Positions 8,606 to 18,158 of a stretch of DNA of 64,000 nucleotides are shown in pieces. The position numbers and the translations under genes are program-made. How positions within the stretch are numbered: the stretch's first letter is position 1; each line of letters starts with the position of its first letter. The DNA is taken from assembly GCF_002967715.1 (NCBI RefSeq), contig NZ_PUIA01000057.1:434001-498000 (forward strand), given 5' to 3'. The notes under the pieces are model-generated. The model was not told the origin of the DNA. It ran no database searches and worked only from the letters and a program-made list of their open reading frames with translations. This stretch comes from Blastopirellula marina (lineage in GTDB: Bacteria > Planctomycetota > Planctomycetia > Pirellulales > Pirellulaceae).

Positions 8606-9550
8606 TTACGATTTACTCGTTGCGATCTGCTTAGAACTCCAAGATTTGTCTTCTCGGAACGATGGTTTCACATTCCGGCAAAGTTGTTCGAGTTGATGAG
8701 TAATCTTCTTGATTTGGGTTTCCGTCAGAACTTGGCGGTTCTGGACAAAGAACCGTTTTGGGCTCTGTGGGTTGAACACGAATGCAGCCCCGCGCCCTAT
8801 CCTATCTTTGATATACCATCCGGGAAGTGCGAGCATCGGTTCCACAGCAATCGACTCACCAGTCGAAGAAGTTAAAAACTGAGAAAGCCATTTCGCTTCG
8901 GTTTCAAGTTGAGCAACAGGAATTTTGTAATCCCAATCTGGAAATCGAATGACTTCCTTGTCATGATCCACGATCACCTCGGCACGTCCCTCACCAACTT
9001 TTGGCTTTCCTCGCATCTTAGTGTTCACTGAATAGACACCACTCTTGCCGACGACCACATGATCGATATTTCCATAGGGAAACTCGATATCGTGAAATAC
9101 CCTACAGCCATTGAGCATCAGTTGATTGAGTTCTTCGCCTGTAAACATCTCACCCTCGAAACCAAGACGCTTTTGCCGTCTTTCTTTCAAGAGTTGATTC
9201 AGACGGCGAGCAATGAACAAGATAATGACTAATCCGACCAGACACATTCCTGTGGCACGAACATAGGACTCCGGCTCTCCACCAAAATAGGACTGGCTTA
9301 TGTGAAGCGAGAAGAGCAAGACAGGAGCAGCCATAATCGATAGAAGGTAAAACGAAATCTCTTCCGAGAGATCATCTACTTTCAATCCCAGCGAATATCC
9401 GGGAGGGCGAAGCATGTTGCGAGTCAAAGGTGACTCACGCTTGTGTCTCGATACAGAACGCCTCCAAAGCAGCATTGGAATAAGTACGCAAACCACTCCA
9501 AGAAACAACAAGCCCACAGGCAAGATCGCTGCTAACAAATTTGCCAACAT
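8606..9550 (-). CDS. Membrane-anchored NERD-domain protein
   Basis: The N-terminal half is membranous: a hydrophobic segment at the start (LLAAILPVGLLFLGVVCVLI), then further ones around FYLLSIMAAPVLLF and GMCLVGLVIILFIA. The C-terminal half has the NERD nuclease-related signature: FHDIEFPYGNIDHVVVG followed by GVYSVNTKMRG, where NERD families have an N-x-K. NERD domains are PD-(D/E)XK-like and occur in DNA processing and defence. I chose the ATG at 9,548-9,550 (AAGGA upstream) rather than one at 9,583. It follows hamB by about 85 bases on the same strand and may belong to its operon. Confidence 0.7.
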   Translation of the reverse strand: MLANLLAAILPVGLLFLGVVCVLIPMLLWRRSVSRHKRESPLTRNMLRPPGYSLGLKVDDLSEEISFYLLSIMAAPVLLFSLHISQSYFGGEPESYVRATGMCLVGLVIILFIARRLNQLLKERRQKRLGFEGEMFTGEELNQLMLNGCRVFHDIEFPYGNIDHVVVGKSGVYSVNTKMRGKPKVGEGRAEVIVDHDKEVIRFPDWDYKIPVAQLETEAKWLSQFLTSSTGESIAVEPMLALPGWYIKDRIGRGAAFVFNPQSPKRFFVQNRQVLTETQIKKITHQLEQLCRNVKPSFREDKSWSSKQIATSKS

Positions 9551-9635
9551 AAATTCCTTTGGCCTTTCTGTGCTTGATCTCATTGAAGTGTGTCTTCGCG
9601 AATCCTCGCGGATTGCCTACCGGCCTCTACCTGAC

Positions 9636-11762
9636 CTAAAGGTGGCGAATTGCGTCATCGAGCAACTCTTTCTCAAAATCATGAAGGTTTAAACTTGTGA
9701 CATCCAACTGAGACAAACGATCCAATGATGCATCGAGATCACCCCTTGTGGCTAACCGGTTTTCCAGTCTGCGCGACGTGTCAAATGGGATTCCGTATTC
9801 CTCTAAGCTTTGTAGGACTGGATCGGAATAGAGGCTCTCGACCTGACCTGCGAACCAGTCGTAGTTACCCGAACGGCGACCTTCCCGCTCTAACACATCT
9901 CGCTGAATGTTCCCCACGGCGCGCAAAAATCGAGGAAAGTGAAAGGTTGCCCACATCCGAAGAAAGTCCAAGACTCGCGTTACCGCCTCATCATACGAAC
10001 TAGAATATTGAAATTGTTGCTCAACTAGTTCTCTGGTGGCTGGTCGATTTCGCAGATTGCGAATCATCATGGTTAGTTGCATGGCGGAACGAGCAGACCC
10101 TCCGCCCAGTCGACGCCCATCAAACTCCTCATAGATTAACTCGCACATCTGCCGGAGTTCGTCAAAACTCGGCGATCCTGACCACGCGAATTGATTTTTG
10201 TACTGAGAACTTCCCGCAGCAATTCTTTCAGCAACCGCAATTTGTCTGTCGGGGTCGATACCACGATTCAGTCGAATCACTTCGAACGACAGTGATGATT
10301 GGTTGAGAAATCTGGCACGACGATTTCGTGATTCCTCCGTCAAATCATCTTCATCCATTTGCACAATCAGAGAGTCAGATGCGTCTGTCGATTGTGAAAG
10401 AACCGGCACATCAATGAAGGGCAATTCCGTTTGAGGATCTGGATGAAACACGTAGACATGACCGACAAAATACTCAAACATTCTTCCCGAACGCCCTTTG
10501 ATGTTGTTGAAGGTGAACAAATCAATTTGCTCTCGATTAATACGATTGTCGTAGACAATGATGTTTCTAGCTTTCGTATTAACCCCTTCAATTAGCGTTG
10601 ACGTACACACTAAGAAGCGAATGTCGCCATCATTGAATTTTCGGACGACAAATTGGGCCAATGACCGTGGGATTCGACCATGGTGGACGCCAATCCCCAT
10701 TTCCAGCGTCTCTCGGAAATGCCATTCGGGATGAAAGTGTCGCCCAATCCAATCGGAGGCTTCTGCAAGATTTGCTTTTCTCTCACCCAACCCTTCGAAT
10801 ACAAGACGGCGAGCAACCTCAGAGGCTCGGCTAGGTGACCTGCAAAAAATGATCGTGGGCATATCAAGAGTCTTGCACAGATCGACCAGCGATTCCAAGT
10901 TATCACTGCCAGTCTTCATTCGATGCACTTGAGTGGCAACCGTGTGATAATGTGGCTCTTTGATGAATTTCAGTGCGATTCGCAAGTGATTCTGTTCGGT
11001 AACTCCACTGATATTCGGGCCAAGCATATAGAATTGAGCCCCACTTTTAACCAGAGAGTAAAAGGCTTGATTCAGTAGTCCCGCTCGGTCGTCATCTTCT
11101 CTCTGAGGAGCAAGTTTGTAAAATTCATCGATCACGAAAAAGTCTACGAACGACCAATTCTCTACTTCGAGCACACGCTCTTGAGTCAATACAAACACCG
11201 TTTTCTTGCCACGCGTTTGCGAAGGATGTGTATTGATCTTGTAACTATCTCGAAATCGTTCAGCCAATCTACGACGAGTTTCGTCAATCAAAGCAAGTGT
11301 CGGGACAACGATTACGATATTGCTGTACTTTCCCGACGCGATCATCGCATCAATTATCAAGCTCTTTCCAAAGCTTGTTGGGGCACTAAGTGCGACGTTT
11401 TCCCCTTCTAAGAGAAGTCGATAGACATGTCCCTGTGCCCGATGAAATACGATTTGATCGCCCATGTCTGACGGACGATGTGCTTCCAAAGCAATCGCGT
11501 CACCAAGGGAAAGCGTATTCGGATCAAGGTATGGAAAAAGTCCGATTTGCCTGAGCAAACCGTCAAGAATCACGGTAGAGTCTCCAAATGCCTCACGATA
11601 TTCCATCGCACGAAGGACAAGTTCGTGTGTCTCAGCAGCATCACTATCCTGACTTACCAAACGGCAAAGATCAGAAGCGACCGCGAAGGGGTCTGTCGCG
11701 ATTTGGTCAACCGAGCTGAGACGCCCGAGCAAATCATCTACAAGCCGCTGATTGACTGGCAT
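9636..11762 (-). CDS. hamB: Hachiman helicase HamB
   Basis: A superfamily 2 helicase of 708 residues. Motif I is SAPTSFGKS (about 126-134). Motif II is the unusual VIDEFYK (211-216) in place of DEAH. LVCTSTLIEGVNTKARN (motif V region) and NIKGRSGRM (motif VI) follow in the second RecA domain. This pattern, plus a neighbour of the HamA type, identifies HamB. In the known system HamB senses damaged or invading DNA and restrains the HamA nuclease until triggered, causing DNA clearance. The start codon at 11,762 lies inside the hamA end, a 25-base overlap, so translation is probably coupled. Confidence 0.88.
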   Translation of the reverse strand: MPVNQRLVDDLLGRLSSVDQIATDPFAVASDLCRLVSQDSDAAETHELVLRAMEYREAFGDSTVILDGLLRQIGLFPYLDPNTLSLGDAIALEAHRPSDMGDQIVFHRAQGHVYRLLLEGENVALSAPTSFGKSLIIDAMIASGKYSNIVIVVPTLALIDETRRRLAERFRDSYKINTHPSQTRGKKTVFVLTQERVLEVENWSFVDFFVIDEFYKLAPQREDDDRAGLLNQAFYSLVKSGAQFYMLGPNISGVTEQNHLRIALKFIKEPHYHTVATQVHRMKTGSDNLESLVDLCKTLDMPTIIFCRSPSRASEVARRLVFEGLGERKANLAEASDWIGRHFHPEWHFRETLEMGIGVHHGRIPRSLAQFVVRKFNDGDIRFLVCTSTLIEGVNTKARNIIVYDNRINREQIDLFTFNNIKGRSGRMFEYFVGHVYVFHPDPQTELPFIDVPVLSQSTDASDSLIVQMDEDDLTEESRNRRARFLNQSSLSFEVIRLNRGIDPDRQIAVAERIAAGSSQYKNQFAWSGSPSFDELRQMCELIYEEFDGRRLGGGSARSAMQLTMMIRNLRNRPATRELVEQQFQYSSSYDEAVTRVLDFLRMWATFHFPRFLRAVGNIQRDVLEREGRRSGNYDWFAGQVESLYSDPVLQSLEEYGIPFDTSRRLENRLATRGDLDASLDRLSQLDVTSLNLHDFEKELLDDAIRHL

Positions 11763-12619
11763 GACTTCAACCTCTTTTCGAATGCCTCTACAAGCATTGA
11801 CTTCAGTTTAAGCGGAAGTAGGAACAAATGAATCTTGATCTCCGGCGGAAGGTTTTTATCCGAGAATGCTTTGTAGTGCTTCCTCACTTCTTTATCAAAC
11901 TTCTTCCGAAACTCCTCCGTTACGGCATTTGAGTCTCGTATCACTCGGCTCTCGTAAGTTAGAAAGACGGGAATCGCCATGGAAGAAAACACTTCGTCGA
12001 GAGATGTATTCCTGTCCAAGAGCCGTTTAAGACGGTCGGCCACAGGCCATGAATCATCGATCTTGTTGGCAATGAGGCTAAACTCGGAACGCAAGTAGTC
12101 TCGCTCTGTGTGTTCGTCGATCTCCTTGACCACATCTCGAATCGCGGACGAGATGCCTTTATAAAACTTGACTTCTCCCAACCACAATTGAAGTTCGTCA
12201 GAAGTGGCAACAACATGGACCGCGTCAAAACCTTTGACGGTATTGTTGGCCGAGTCCTTGTAGTAAAACTTGGAAATCGCAGGAATTGACTTAAACACTT
12301 GCCGAATAGCAATGTGGAGCAGGATCTCTCCGATTTCGCCGCGTTTGTCGGCGTGTTCTGCCGAAGCAGTTCTGGTGTTGTAGATCACCTCTGCTGCTTT
12401 AGATAACAATCGAACCACATTATGAGGACCGAGTGTTTCTATTTCTTTGTGCGTAAGGGCAAACTCAGGGAGCCATTCAATGAGGTGGTATGCCAACTGC
12501 TCTGCTCTCCATTCATCGCATTCATATCCCGCGCAAAAAGCAGTCAAACCACGGAGGGAATCCTCTTCGTGGACTCGAATATCAAGAAACGCGGACGGAT
12601 GAGGAGGCGTAGAAGTCAA
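11738..12619 (-). CDS. hamA: Hachiman nuclease HamA (DUF1837)
   Basis: The 293-residue protein carries a PD-(D/E)XK-type core: Asp132 in VKGFDAVHV and Glu149-x-Lys151 in LWLGEVKFYK, preceded by a helix with RGEIGEILLH. This is the DUF1837/HamA arrangement. HamA is the effector of Hachiman and degrades DNA when released by HamB. Length and gene order (hamA then hamB, overlapping) are normal, so the system looks intact. About 150 bases lie between its start and the transposase stop upstream, where the promoter must be. Confidence 0.88.
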   Translation of the reverse strand: MTSTPPHPSAFLDIRVHEEDSLRGLTAFCAGYECDEWRAEQLAYHLIEWLPEFALTHKEIETLGPHNVVRLLSKAAEVIYNTRTASAEHADKRGEIGEILLHIAIRQVFKSIPAISKFYYKDSANNTVKGFDAVHVVATSDELQLWLGEVKFYKGISSAIRDVVKEIDEHTERDYLRSEFSLIANKIDDSWPVADRLKRLLDRNTSLDEVFSSMAIPVFLTYESRVIRDSNAVTEEFRKKFDKEVRKHYKAFSDKNLPPEIKIHLFLLPLKLKSMLVEAFEKRLKSCQSISGL

Positions 12620-12739
12620 TCGATATTGGTTGTGTAATTTACCTGCAAGAGTAAATGCCCAGACGGCATGATAGTTGGGCTGGCAATTTCACATTCTCAC
12701 CCATAACTCGAACGTTTACAATCCATCTTGCTCTGTTGA

Positions 12740-13640
12740 ACACCCAACATCGTTAACCTTTCCCAGCTAACGCCGCAGGGCGTAGGTCAGGACTTTTAGG
12801 GCGGCTTCGGTCATCATGGCTGTTGGCTTTCTCGCGGAAAGGGTCGAACCTACGGTTCTTTTCAGCCCGCTCATGAACGATTCCACCTTCCAGCGTTTCG
12901 TGTAGCCTGAGTTCTTGAGGTTTTCCTCGGTCATCAGCGGGCGATATTCGCCGCCAAGCGTTCCGTCTCGCCGGTGTGTGACCGGTGGGATCCAGCTTTC
13001 TGCCTTCCAAACCTCTCGGGAGAAGACGTGAACCCAGTCGGCATCGTAGCCTGCGTCGGCGAATAGTTTTTTGGGCATGATGGCCTGGGCCGACTTGCCC
13101 ATCAACTCCATCGCTTCGCACTTGTCGTTGCCAGGGCCCCAGCTCAAAACCATGCCTGCTGGTAGAAGCGACCCGACCAGCACGCAGACCGACAACTTGA
13201 CGAACTTCTTTCGCTTGCTGCCGCTACGGGCTCGAAAGTGAACGCTGGCAGAAGTGGTTTCCAGGCCGGTTGAATCGATCGCCACTTCCTCTTCCGCTGG
13301 GGCGAAATTCTTGACGATTTCTACCAGCATGGCATCCGCTATCTCGGTCACCTGAGAACGATCGGCGAAGTATTTCAGCGTCGAGTAATTCGGCAAACGC
13401 CCGGCAAAACCAATCGATTCTCGTAGCTTATCTGAGGCATCAATGATCTCGATCACACCCCGGTACGTCGTCTTTAAATACGCCTTCAGGACAAGGCAGG
13501 TCATCAACTGCGGCTGCGTGTACCGCTTGGGTGCCTGCTCGTGCGAATAGGGCCGCATGAACTTAGCCGCCAGCTTCATGCTGAGTCGGGCTACAGCGAT
13601 CAGGTTGTTTTGCTTGGTGCTCATGCCTGATAATTTAGCA
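12740..13640 (-). mobile_element. IS4/IS5-type insertion sequence, ends approximate
   Basis: The right border is set at 13,640, where sequence shared with the glycosyltransferase gene at 15,824 begins. The left border is only an estimate: no terminal inverted repeats or target duplication could be made out. The single gene inside is an intact-looking transposase. Confidence 0.45.
12767..13624 (-). CDS. DDE transposase, IS4/IS5 type
   Basis: The 285-residue protein from the ATG at 13,622-13,624 has an N-terminal helical domain (QPQLMTCLVLKAYL) and a DDE_Tnp_1-like catalytic core: Asp117 in VAIDSTGLE, Asp190 in LFADAGYDAD, Glu248 in RWKVESFMSGLKR. The catalytic triad is complete, so it may be active. 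The reading frame is open upstream into a 62-base fragment of a glycosyltransferase gene, so a longer product of 323 residues starting at 13,738 is possible. I regard that as accidental: an insertion in frame with a truncated gene. Confidence 0.82.
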   Translation of the reverse strand: MSTKQNNLIAVARLSMKLAAKFMRPYSHEQAPKRYTQPQLMTCLVLKAYLKTTYRGVIEIIDASDKLRESIGFAGRLPNYSTLKYFADRSQVTEIADAMLVEIVKNFAPAEEEVAIDSTGLETTSASVHFRARSGSKRKKFVKLSVCVLVGSLLPAGMVLSWGPGNDKCEAMELMGKSAQAIMPKKLFADAGYDADWVHVFSREVWKAESWIPPVTHRRDGTLGGEYRPLMTEENLKNSGYTKRWKVESFMSGLKRTVGSTLSARKPTAMMTEAALKVLTYALRR

Positions 13641-13702
13641 GCGAAACGCGCGAGCATCACCTGCCAGATTGCGGCCTCCCTGTTGGCTGCCACCCAATCT
13701 GG
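13641..13702. repeat. 62-base exact repeat, copy 1 (beside the IS)
   Basis: Identical to 15,824-15,885 inside the GT-C glycosyltransferase gene, where it encodes a segment starting DWVAANREAAIW. The exact identity implies a recent duplication or gene conversion. Here it is cut off by the IS on one side and diverges after 13,702 on the other. Confidence 0.85.
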
Positions 13703-13785
13703 CCGGGTAGGCGAAAGCGGAAGATTGGTTTTCAACAAGGCAAATCCATCTCAAAACACGAATGAAGCCAAGTTCCCGCTTGTTA

Positions 13786-14180
13786 TTTAGCTGATGACTC
13801 CTCCGGTCCATTCCGATAGATGTAGATCGAATGCCCTGCCTTGGCCACAGGCTCGAACTGGAAATATGTGTATTCGGGTTCGTCGTTTTCGTAGTGCTTA
13901 TAGCCGTACAGATGATTGACGCTGACGGCATACCAGCCAGTTTCGAGTTCGGGGCCCTTGGGCCCAATTTCAGATTCCGACAACTTGACGGACGATACAA
14001 TAGCAGGAACAGGAATGGGAACACTCGCCAGCCAAGTTTTTCGAATCGATTTCCCGTAACCTTGTGGGCATCTGGCCCGCCCAAGGTGTGCGAGATGAAC
14101 TCAAAATCACCCAATTGCCCTCAAAGCCATAGCCTAGATTGAGTAAATAGAGTTCTCTCAGCAGGATGGTGACCAATTGG
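13786..14180 (-). pseudogene. Decayed paralogue of the GT-C glycosyltransferase
   Basis: On the minus strand, in more than one frame, one reads LLNLGYGFEG, then GDFEFISHTLGG and GNRFEK, then ETGWYAVSVNHLYGY and AGHSIYIYRNG before a stop. These match NCGYGYDG, GEFKFFSST, GNRFQG, PTGWYAVSANF and AGYSILIYHV of the intact neighbour at 14,215-16,203. About 200 residues between the GNRF and TGWYAV blocks are missing and frames shift, so this is an internally deleted relic. The intact tail piece (66 codons from 13,983) is not likely to be a gene on its own. Confidence 0.7.
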
Positions 14181-14214
14181 AGCGAAAGGCCACTTTATCA
14201 CCACACTTGTCGCA

Positions 14215-16203
14215 CTACGGAGACTTCCACTCCCACTCAATCTGCTCTTTAAAGGCATTACACTGGGGTGAAATAATTCTGACACCTTCCTCATCAAGCC
14301 TTTTGAGGTCCTCGTCTGTAACATGGTAAATCAAGATAGAATACCCTGCACGGTCAACTGGAGTAAGGCGGGAAAACCAGCCAAAGTACGGTCGTTGGTA
14401 GTACACCCTTGAGCCGTTGGCACGATATCCCCACGAAGTATGTCCAGTTACAAAATTAGCACTCACTGCGTACCACCCTGTAGGCTTGTCGAAGCATCCA
14501 CCGTGAAGGTTCAGCTCGTCATTTGAAGCAATTTGAACAGGCACATCGATAAACTCGACACCGATGTCATGAGGGTGGAACATTCCATAGTACGCTAAGC
14601 CAACATCAGAAAGTTCTGGGTGATCCACCTGCCACTGCTTGAAATACAGTAAATCTTGCCCCCAATCGCAATTGCTATTGGCTAGATGTCGATATCCATT
14701 GGCTGGACCACCCGCAAACTCATTGAAATATGAAAGCCAGTGGGGGGCATGCCACAGCGTACTTCCAACTATGGAGAGGACACAGATAGTGGCAAGGCAT
14801 TTAGTCAGTACAACAACACCTTGCCTGACTGCACACCAATGGTCACTTATCAGCCTAGATGTGTACGAGTTGCCTATACTCAATGGCTTGCCGTTTTCAG
14901 ATTGGAACTTAAACGCTGTCCCTGCAATTTGCGAAATCCAAATAAATGCAAATGGTACAGATGGCAAGATATATCGCATATGCGCCGTATAGTCGCGATC
15001 GCTACTTGCAGCTGCGATAATTATAATTGAAGGCGCAAGCAAGACGAACTCATCCCGCAAGCGATACCATTGAAATGCAAAAAGCAACTTCAGTCCAACT
15101 GTCATTATCATCAACGCAATAACCCCGGACGGCATCTTCACCAATAGCGCATATATGTAGAAATACCACGCTCCATGATTGAATGTCTGACCACGCAGAT
15201 ATGCAGTAGGACGTTTTTCATGGTCGTGTTTTTGGATATCCGCTCCGTAAACAAATTGATCCGGCAATGGTATTGGGCATAACGCTAGAGGCGTCCCTTG
15301 AAAGCGATTGCCGTGCCCGTCTGCTTTCCCACTAAGAGTCGAACTAAAGAACTTGAATTCACCCAGGAGATGAAATGTGCCATCGTAGCCGTAGCCGCAA
15401 TTAAGCACGTTTACACCTATCCCCACAATAAGGCTAAATTGTACAGCATTTCTTAGGAAGCTTCTACTCAGAAGCATTTCGAGGCAGAGATAACTATCGG
15501 TCATCTGCCAAAAGACCCACATAAGAGGCCACAAAGGCAGAAGGAGGATCCATGTAATTTTGGATAACAGCGTGAGTCCAAGTAGCACCCCAGTTATCAT
15601 TGCAATTGACCAAGTGGGGCGTTGTAACCAGCACCAAAATGCATAGCTTGCTGCTACCCCAATCGCTGCCGCATGTGCATCTGGCGTAATACAAGATGCA
15701 TTCCCTAAGATTGCGGGGGAAAAGCACCACAGCGAGCAAGCCAAGAGGCCCGGAATGTTGCCGTAGAGGTCGCGACTCCAGAGAAAACAAACAAGTGCTC
15801 CAGCTACACTGAACGGGATGCAAGCGAAACGCGCGAGCATCACCTGCCAGATTGCGGCCTCCCTGTTGGCTGCCACCCAATCTGGACCAACCAAAAACTC
15901 GGACCTTATAGGCGGTGGCGTATTCCATTGTGACCAATCTGTTTCAGTTCCTATCACTAAAATTGGAAGCGTCGCGACCATTCTAATAAGTGGAGGATTG
16001 ACGTTGTAAAGGTCGAAGCGTCCGTACTTCCAGTGTGCAAGCCCAGCAACCATATGGCATGGTTCATTCATGTTCGGGCTGTGTACGGATGCAGACCAGA
16101 TCAACAAGCCAACGTGACTAGCCAATAGCAGGCTTATGGAAATCCAGATATTGCGGCTTAAGCTAGAATAACGTGACGCACCTTCCTCGGACCTAGTATT
16201 CAT
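14215..16203 (-). CDS. GT-C fold membrane glycosyltransferase (PMT/ArnT-like)
   Basis: A 662-residue protein with around ten hydrophobic segments. The first periplasmic loop has NMNEPCHMVAGLAHWKYG followed by NVNPPLIR, the acidic-motif loop typical of family 39-like GT-C enzymes that use a lipid-linked sugar and act on the periplasmic side. The C-terminal soluble part has NSNCDWGQDL and TGWYAVSANF. The acceptor is unknown. A decayed copy lies immediately downstream, and a 62-base segment of this gene is repeated exactly beside the IS at 13,641. Confidence 0.72.
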   Translation of the reverse strand: MNTRSEEGASRYSSLSRNIWISISLLLASHVGLLIWSASVHSPNMNEPCHMVAGLAHWKYGRFDLYNVNPPLIRMVATLPILVIGTETDWSQWNTPPPIRSEFLVGPDWVAANREAAIWQVMLARFACIPFSVAGALVCFLWSRDLYGNIPGLLACSLWCFSPAILGNASCITPDAHAAAIGVAASYAFWCWLQRPTWSIAMITGVLLGLTLLSKITWILLLPLWPLMWVFWQMTDSYLCLEMLLSRSFLRNAVQFSLIVGIGVNVLNCGYGYDGTFHLLGEFKFFSSTLSGKADGHGNRFQGTPLALCPIPLPDQFVYGADIQKHDHEKRPTAYLRGQTFNHGAWYFYIYALLVKMPSGVIALMIMTVGLKLLFAFQWYRLRDEFVLLAPSIIIIAAASSDRDYTAHMRYILPSVPFAFIWISQIAGTAFKFQSENGKPLSIGNSYTSRLISDHWCAVRQGVVVLTKCLATICVLSIVGSTLWHAPHWLSYFNEFAGGPANGYRHLANSNCDWGQDLLYFKQWQVDHPELSDVGLAYYGMFHPHDIGVEFIDVPVQIASNDELNLHGGCFDKPTGWYAVSANFVTGHTSWGYRANGSRVYYQRPYFGWFSRLTPVDRAGYSILIYHVTDEDLKRLDEEGVRIISPQCNAFKEQIEWEWKSP
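15824..15885. repeat. 62-base exact repeat, copy 2 (inside the GT-C gene)
   Basis: The parental copy of the 13,641-13,702 repeat, in frame within the intact glycosyltransferase gene. Confidence 0.85.
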
Positions 16204-16495
16204 CGCGAGACACTACCACTCCGCTTCGGGCTCAGAAAATATGGACTAGAGTAGTTAACATCACTAGGGAGCAAGAAATGCAGAAACGGTAGGACGTGCG
16301 CCCACACTAGGTACACCGCACAACACGATATTACAATTGGCACAGTATGGAAAGTGATTAGGGAACTCAAAAAGGACACCTGTTATCGCACCCGAAGCTA
16401 TCGCCCTCTCTGCTCCCGTTTGAGCGTGGGCGATCACTCAACATGCCGATCATGCAATACCTAAGCCTGTGACAAATCTCTACAGCCGGTGTCAG

Positions 16496-17647
16496 TCAGG
16501 CCCTTCGGCTTCGAGCTACAAAATACGCTATGACAGCGATAACAAACAAAACATTTCCAATAACTAGCAGCCAGACCCATGGTGACCTTGTGCGCACCTC
16601 AGGGGCTGTGGGTTGCCCCGATGCCACTCCCGTGGTACCGAGACGTTCCCTGTCTCCTGATCTCGCATCTACTAAGGAAGTGCCAACCGGTAGCTCCATG
16701 GATTCATATTCAAATAATGTGTCATCGAGTGGTTCATTAATTGACTTCCAATTGAACGAAAGATCGTAGTGAATCTCTCTTGTGGCTGGTGTGCCATTCT
16801 CCAATTTGTCAGGTTTACTGCGACTTGGCAGCGCGATCTGAGTATTCATGCGGTACGATGTTGGCACCCACTCACTGCTACTTTGACGCCAGCCAATTTC
16901 ATGGACCTCAAATGGATCCAACCACTCGCCGCTAGAACCGATCTTATAAAACTGCCACTGTAGACGAATAGGGGTGAATCCATTTTGCGTGTCGACCCAA
17001 ATCGTAAACCGGCGATCTTCGGGGCCTGTGATCCAGACTATTCTGTAAATTCCTTCGCCCTCATCAATGCATTCACTGGCAGGAGCCTTTTCTAGTTCGG
17101 AGAAGCTGTCATGAATTGTTCTGTTTTTGAATAGATGACTAAAAGAGGTAATCCCCAATACGCGTACATCTAGATATCCTTCCGTGTTTGGCATTGAGCT
17201 AAGTTCGAGGACTCCGGGCTGATGAACTTCTAGCCGGTCGAAATTCTCATTATAAAAAAGCGACATATCAGGGGTGGAAACCACCTTCCGTGAAGTGGCG
17301 TTCCACTTATCCTTTGCGTCTGCGCTAGGCATCGTTCTTGCTGGACGCTTGCTGTCGGAACGAAATTTGTCCTGCGTGGCATCAAAGAATCCTTTTAAAG
17401 ACATTTCCCCCGAGACTGCGGGGCTTCCTGGCTCCTTAACTGAAAATTTTCCGTTTGCCGTATAAGCTCCACTCTTGAGCTGCTGCCGCTCAGTTCTCAT
17501 TCCAGCAATTATAAATTGCTGAAGCTCAGCCGTCGTTTCACCTAGCGATATTGTCGGAAGTTGCAGGACTCCTGCAACGAATAGGCAGAATATCGCATTC
17601 CTTATGCACCGGAACTGTGCAGCAATACTTCGTGGTTGCTTTCTCAT
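16496..17647 (-). CDS. Exported protein with signal peptide and C-terminal membrane anchor, 383 aa
   Basis: A basic N-terminus is followed by a hydrophobic signal segment (AIFCLFVAGVLQLPTISLG). The body of about 320 residues is soluble, with a beta-rich look (YRIVWITGPEDRRFTIWVD). A single membrane helix near the end (WVWLLVIGNVLFVIAVIAYFV) precedes a basic tail, so the protein is probably tethered to the membrane with its body outside the cytoplasm. I do not recognise the family. The larger protein at 22,545-23,873 has the same architecture. Confidence 0.6.
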   Translation of the reverse strand: MRKQPRSIAAQFRCIRNAIFCLFVAGVLQLPTISLGETTAELQQFIIAGMRTERQQLKSGAYTANGKFSVKEPGSPAVSGEMSLKGFFDATQDKFRSDSKRPARTMPSADAKDKWNATSRKVVSTPDMSLFYNENFDRLEVHQPGVLELSSMPNTEGYLDVRVLGITSFSHLFKNRTIHDSFSELEKAPASECIDEGEGIYRIVWITGPEDRRFTIWVDTQNGFTPIRLQWQFYKIGSSGEWLDPFEVHEIGWRQSSSEWVPTSYRMNTQIALPSRSKPDKLENGTPATREIHYDLSFNWKSINEPLDDTLFEYESMELPVGTSLVDARSGDRERLGTTGVASGQPTAPEVRTRSPWVWLLVIGNVLFVIAVIAYFVARSRRA

Positions 17648-17935
17648 CGCAATTTATGTTCCCTGAAAACTGATTCAAAGCCTACGTAAGCAAATTATCT
17701 CGCACGCTACGTGCATGAAGGTTTGGTAAATCCACGAATGATGTGCGTACGCACGACAAGCCTATGGAAGTTGCCGCCCATGAAGATCTCATTGCAGTTA
17801 ATGCGAGCTTGCTCATCGAGTTCACCAATGAAGGTATACCGCATATCGACGAAGACACCTGCCTCCTCGGCTAAATCGTCGCCAACAAGTGCTTGGCGTC
17901 GAATACCAACCCGACAGATCCTGCCGATGAGCCTG
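17648..17935. other. Non-coding or relic stretch downstream of an IS remnant
   Basis: A minus-strand frame is open over 17,707-17,935 (contains EAGVFVDMRYTFIGE and NEIFMGGNFHRLVV) but has only a GTG start and no binding site. It reads somewhat like real protein but matches nothing I know. It may be a fragment carried or truncated by the IS remnant at 17,936. Confidence 0.3.
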
Positions 17936-18155
17936 CTACGAATCACTCACAAAAACGCCTTCAAAACAGGCCCGCTCGTCGGCCCGAAACCTTTCACCAC
18001 TGCGGGTTGTCGAGACCTCCAGAATTAAAGGTTTAACCATCTCCCACTGATCCTTAGTGAGCAAGGCTCCACGCCTACCAGCCATTGAGGGCACTCTTTC
18101 CATGGTAGGCATGACGCAAATCTTTACCTGTGTTAGGGTTTTGAAACAACCCTAA
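17936..18155 (-). mobile_element. IS5-family insertion sequence remnant
   Basis: From the ATG at 18,085 one reads MAGRRGALLTKDQWE, then a stretch with RFRADERACFEGVF before a stop at 17,936. This matches the N-terminus of IS5-family transposases, which carry LTxxQW and RxDxRxxxEGI motifs; the rest is missing. The outer end (18,133-18,155) is an 8-base inverted repeat, TTAGGGTT/AACCCTAA, looking like the IS terminus. It lies three bases beyond the stop codon of the cysteine-rich protein gene. Confidence 0.6.
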
Positions 18156-18158
18156 AGA

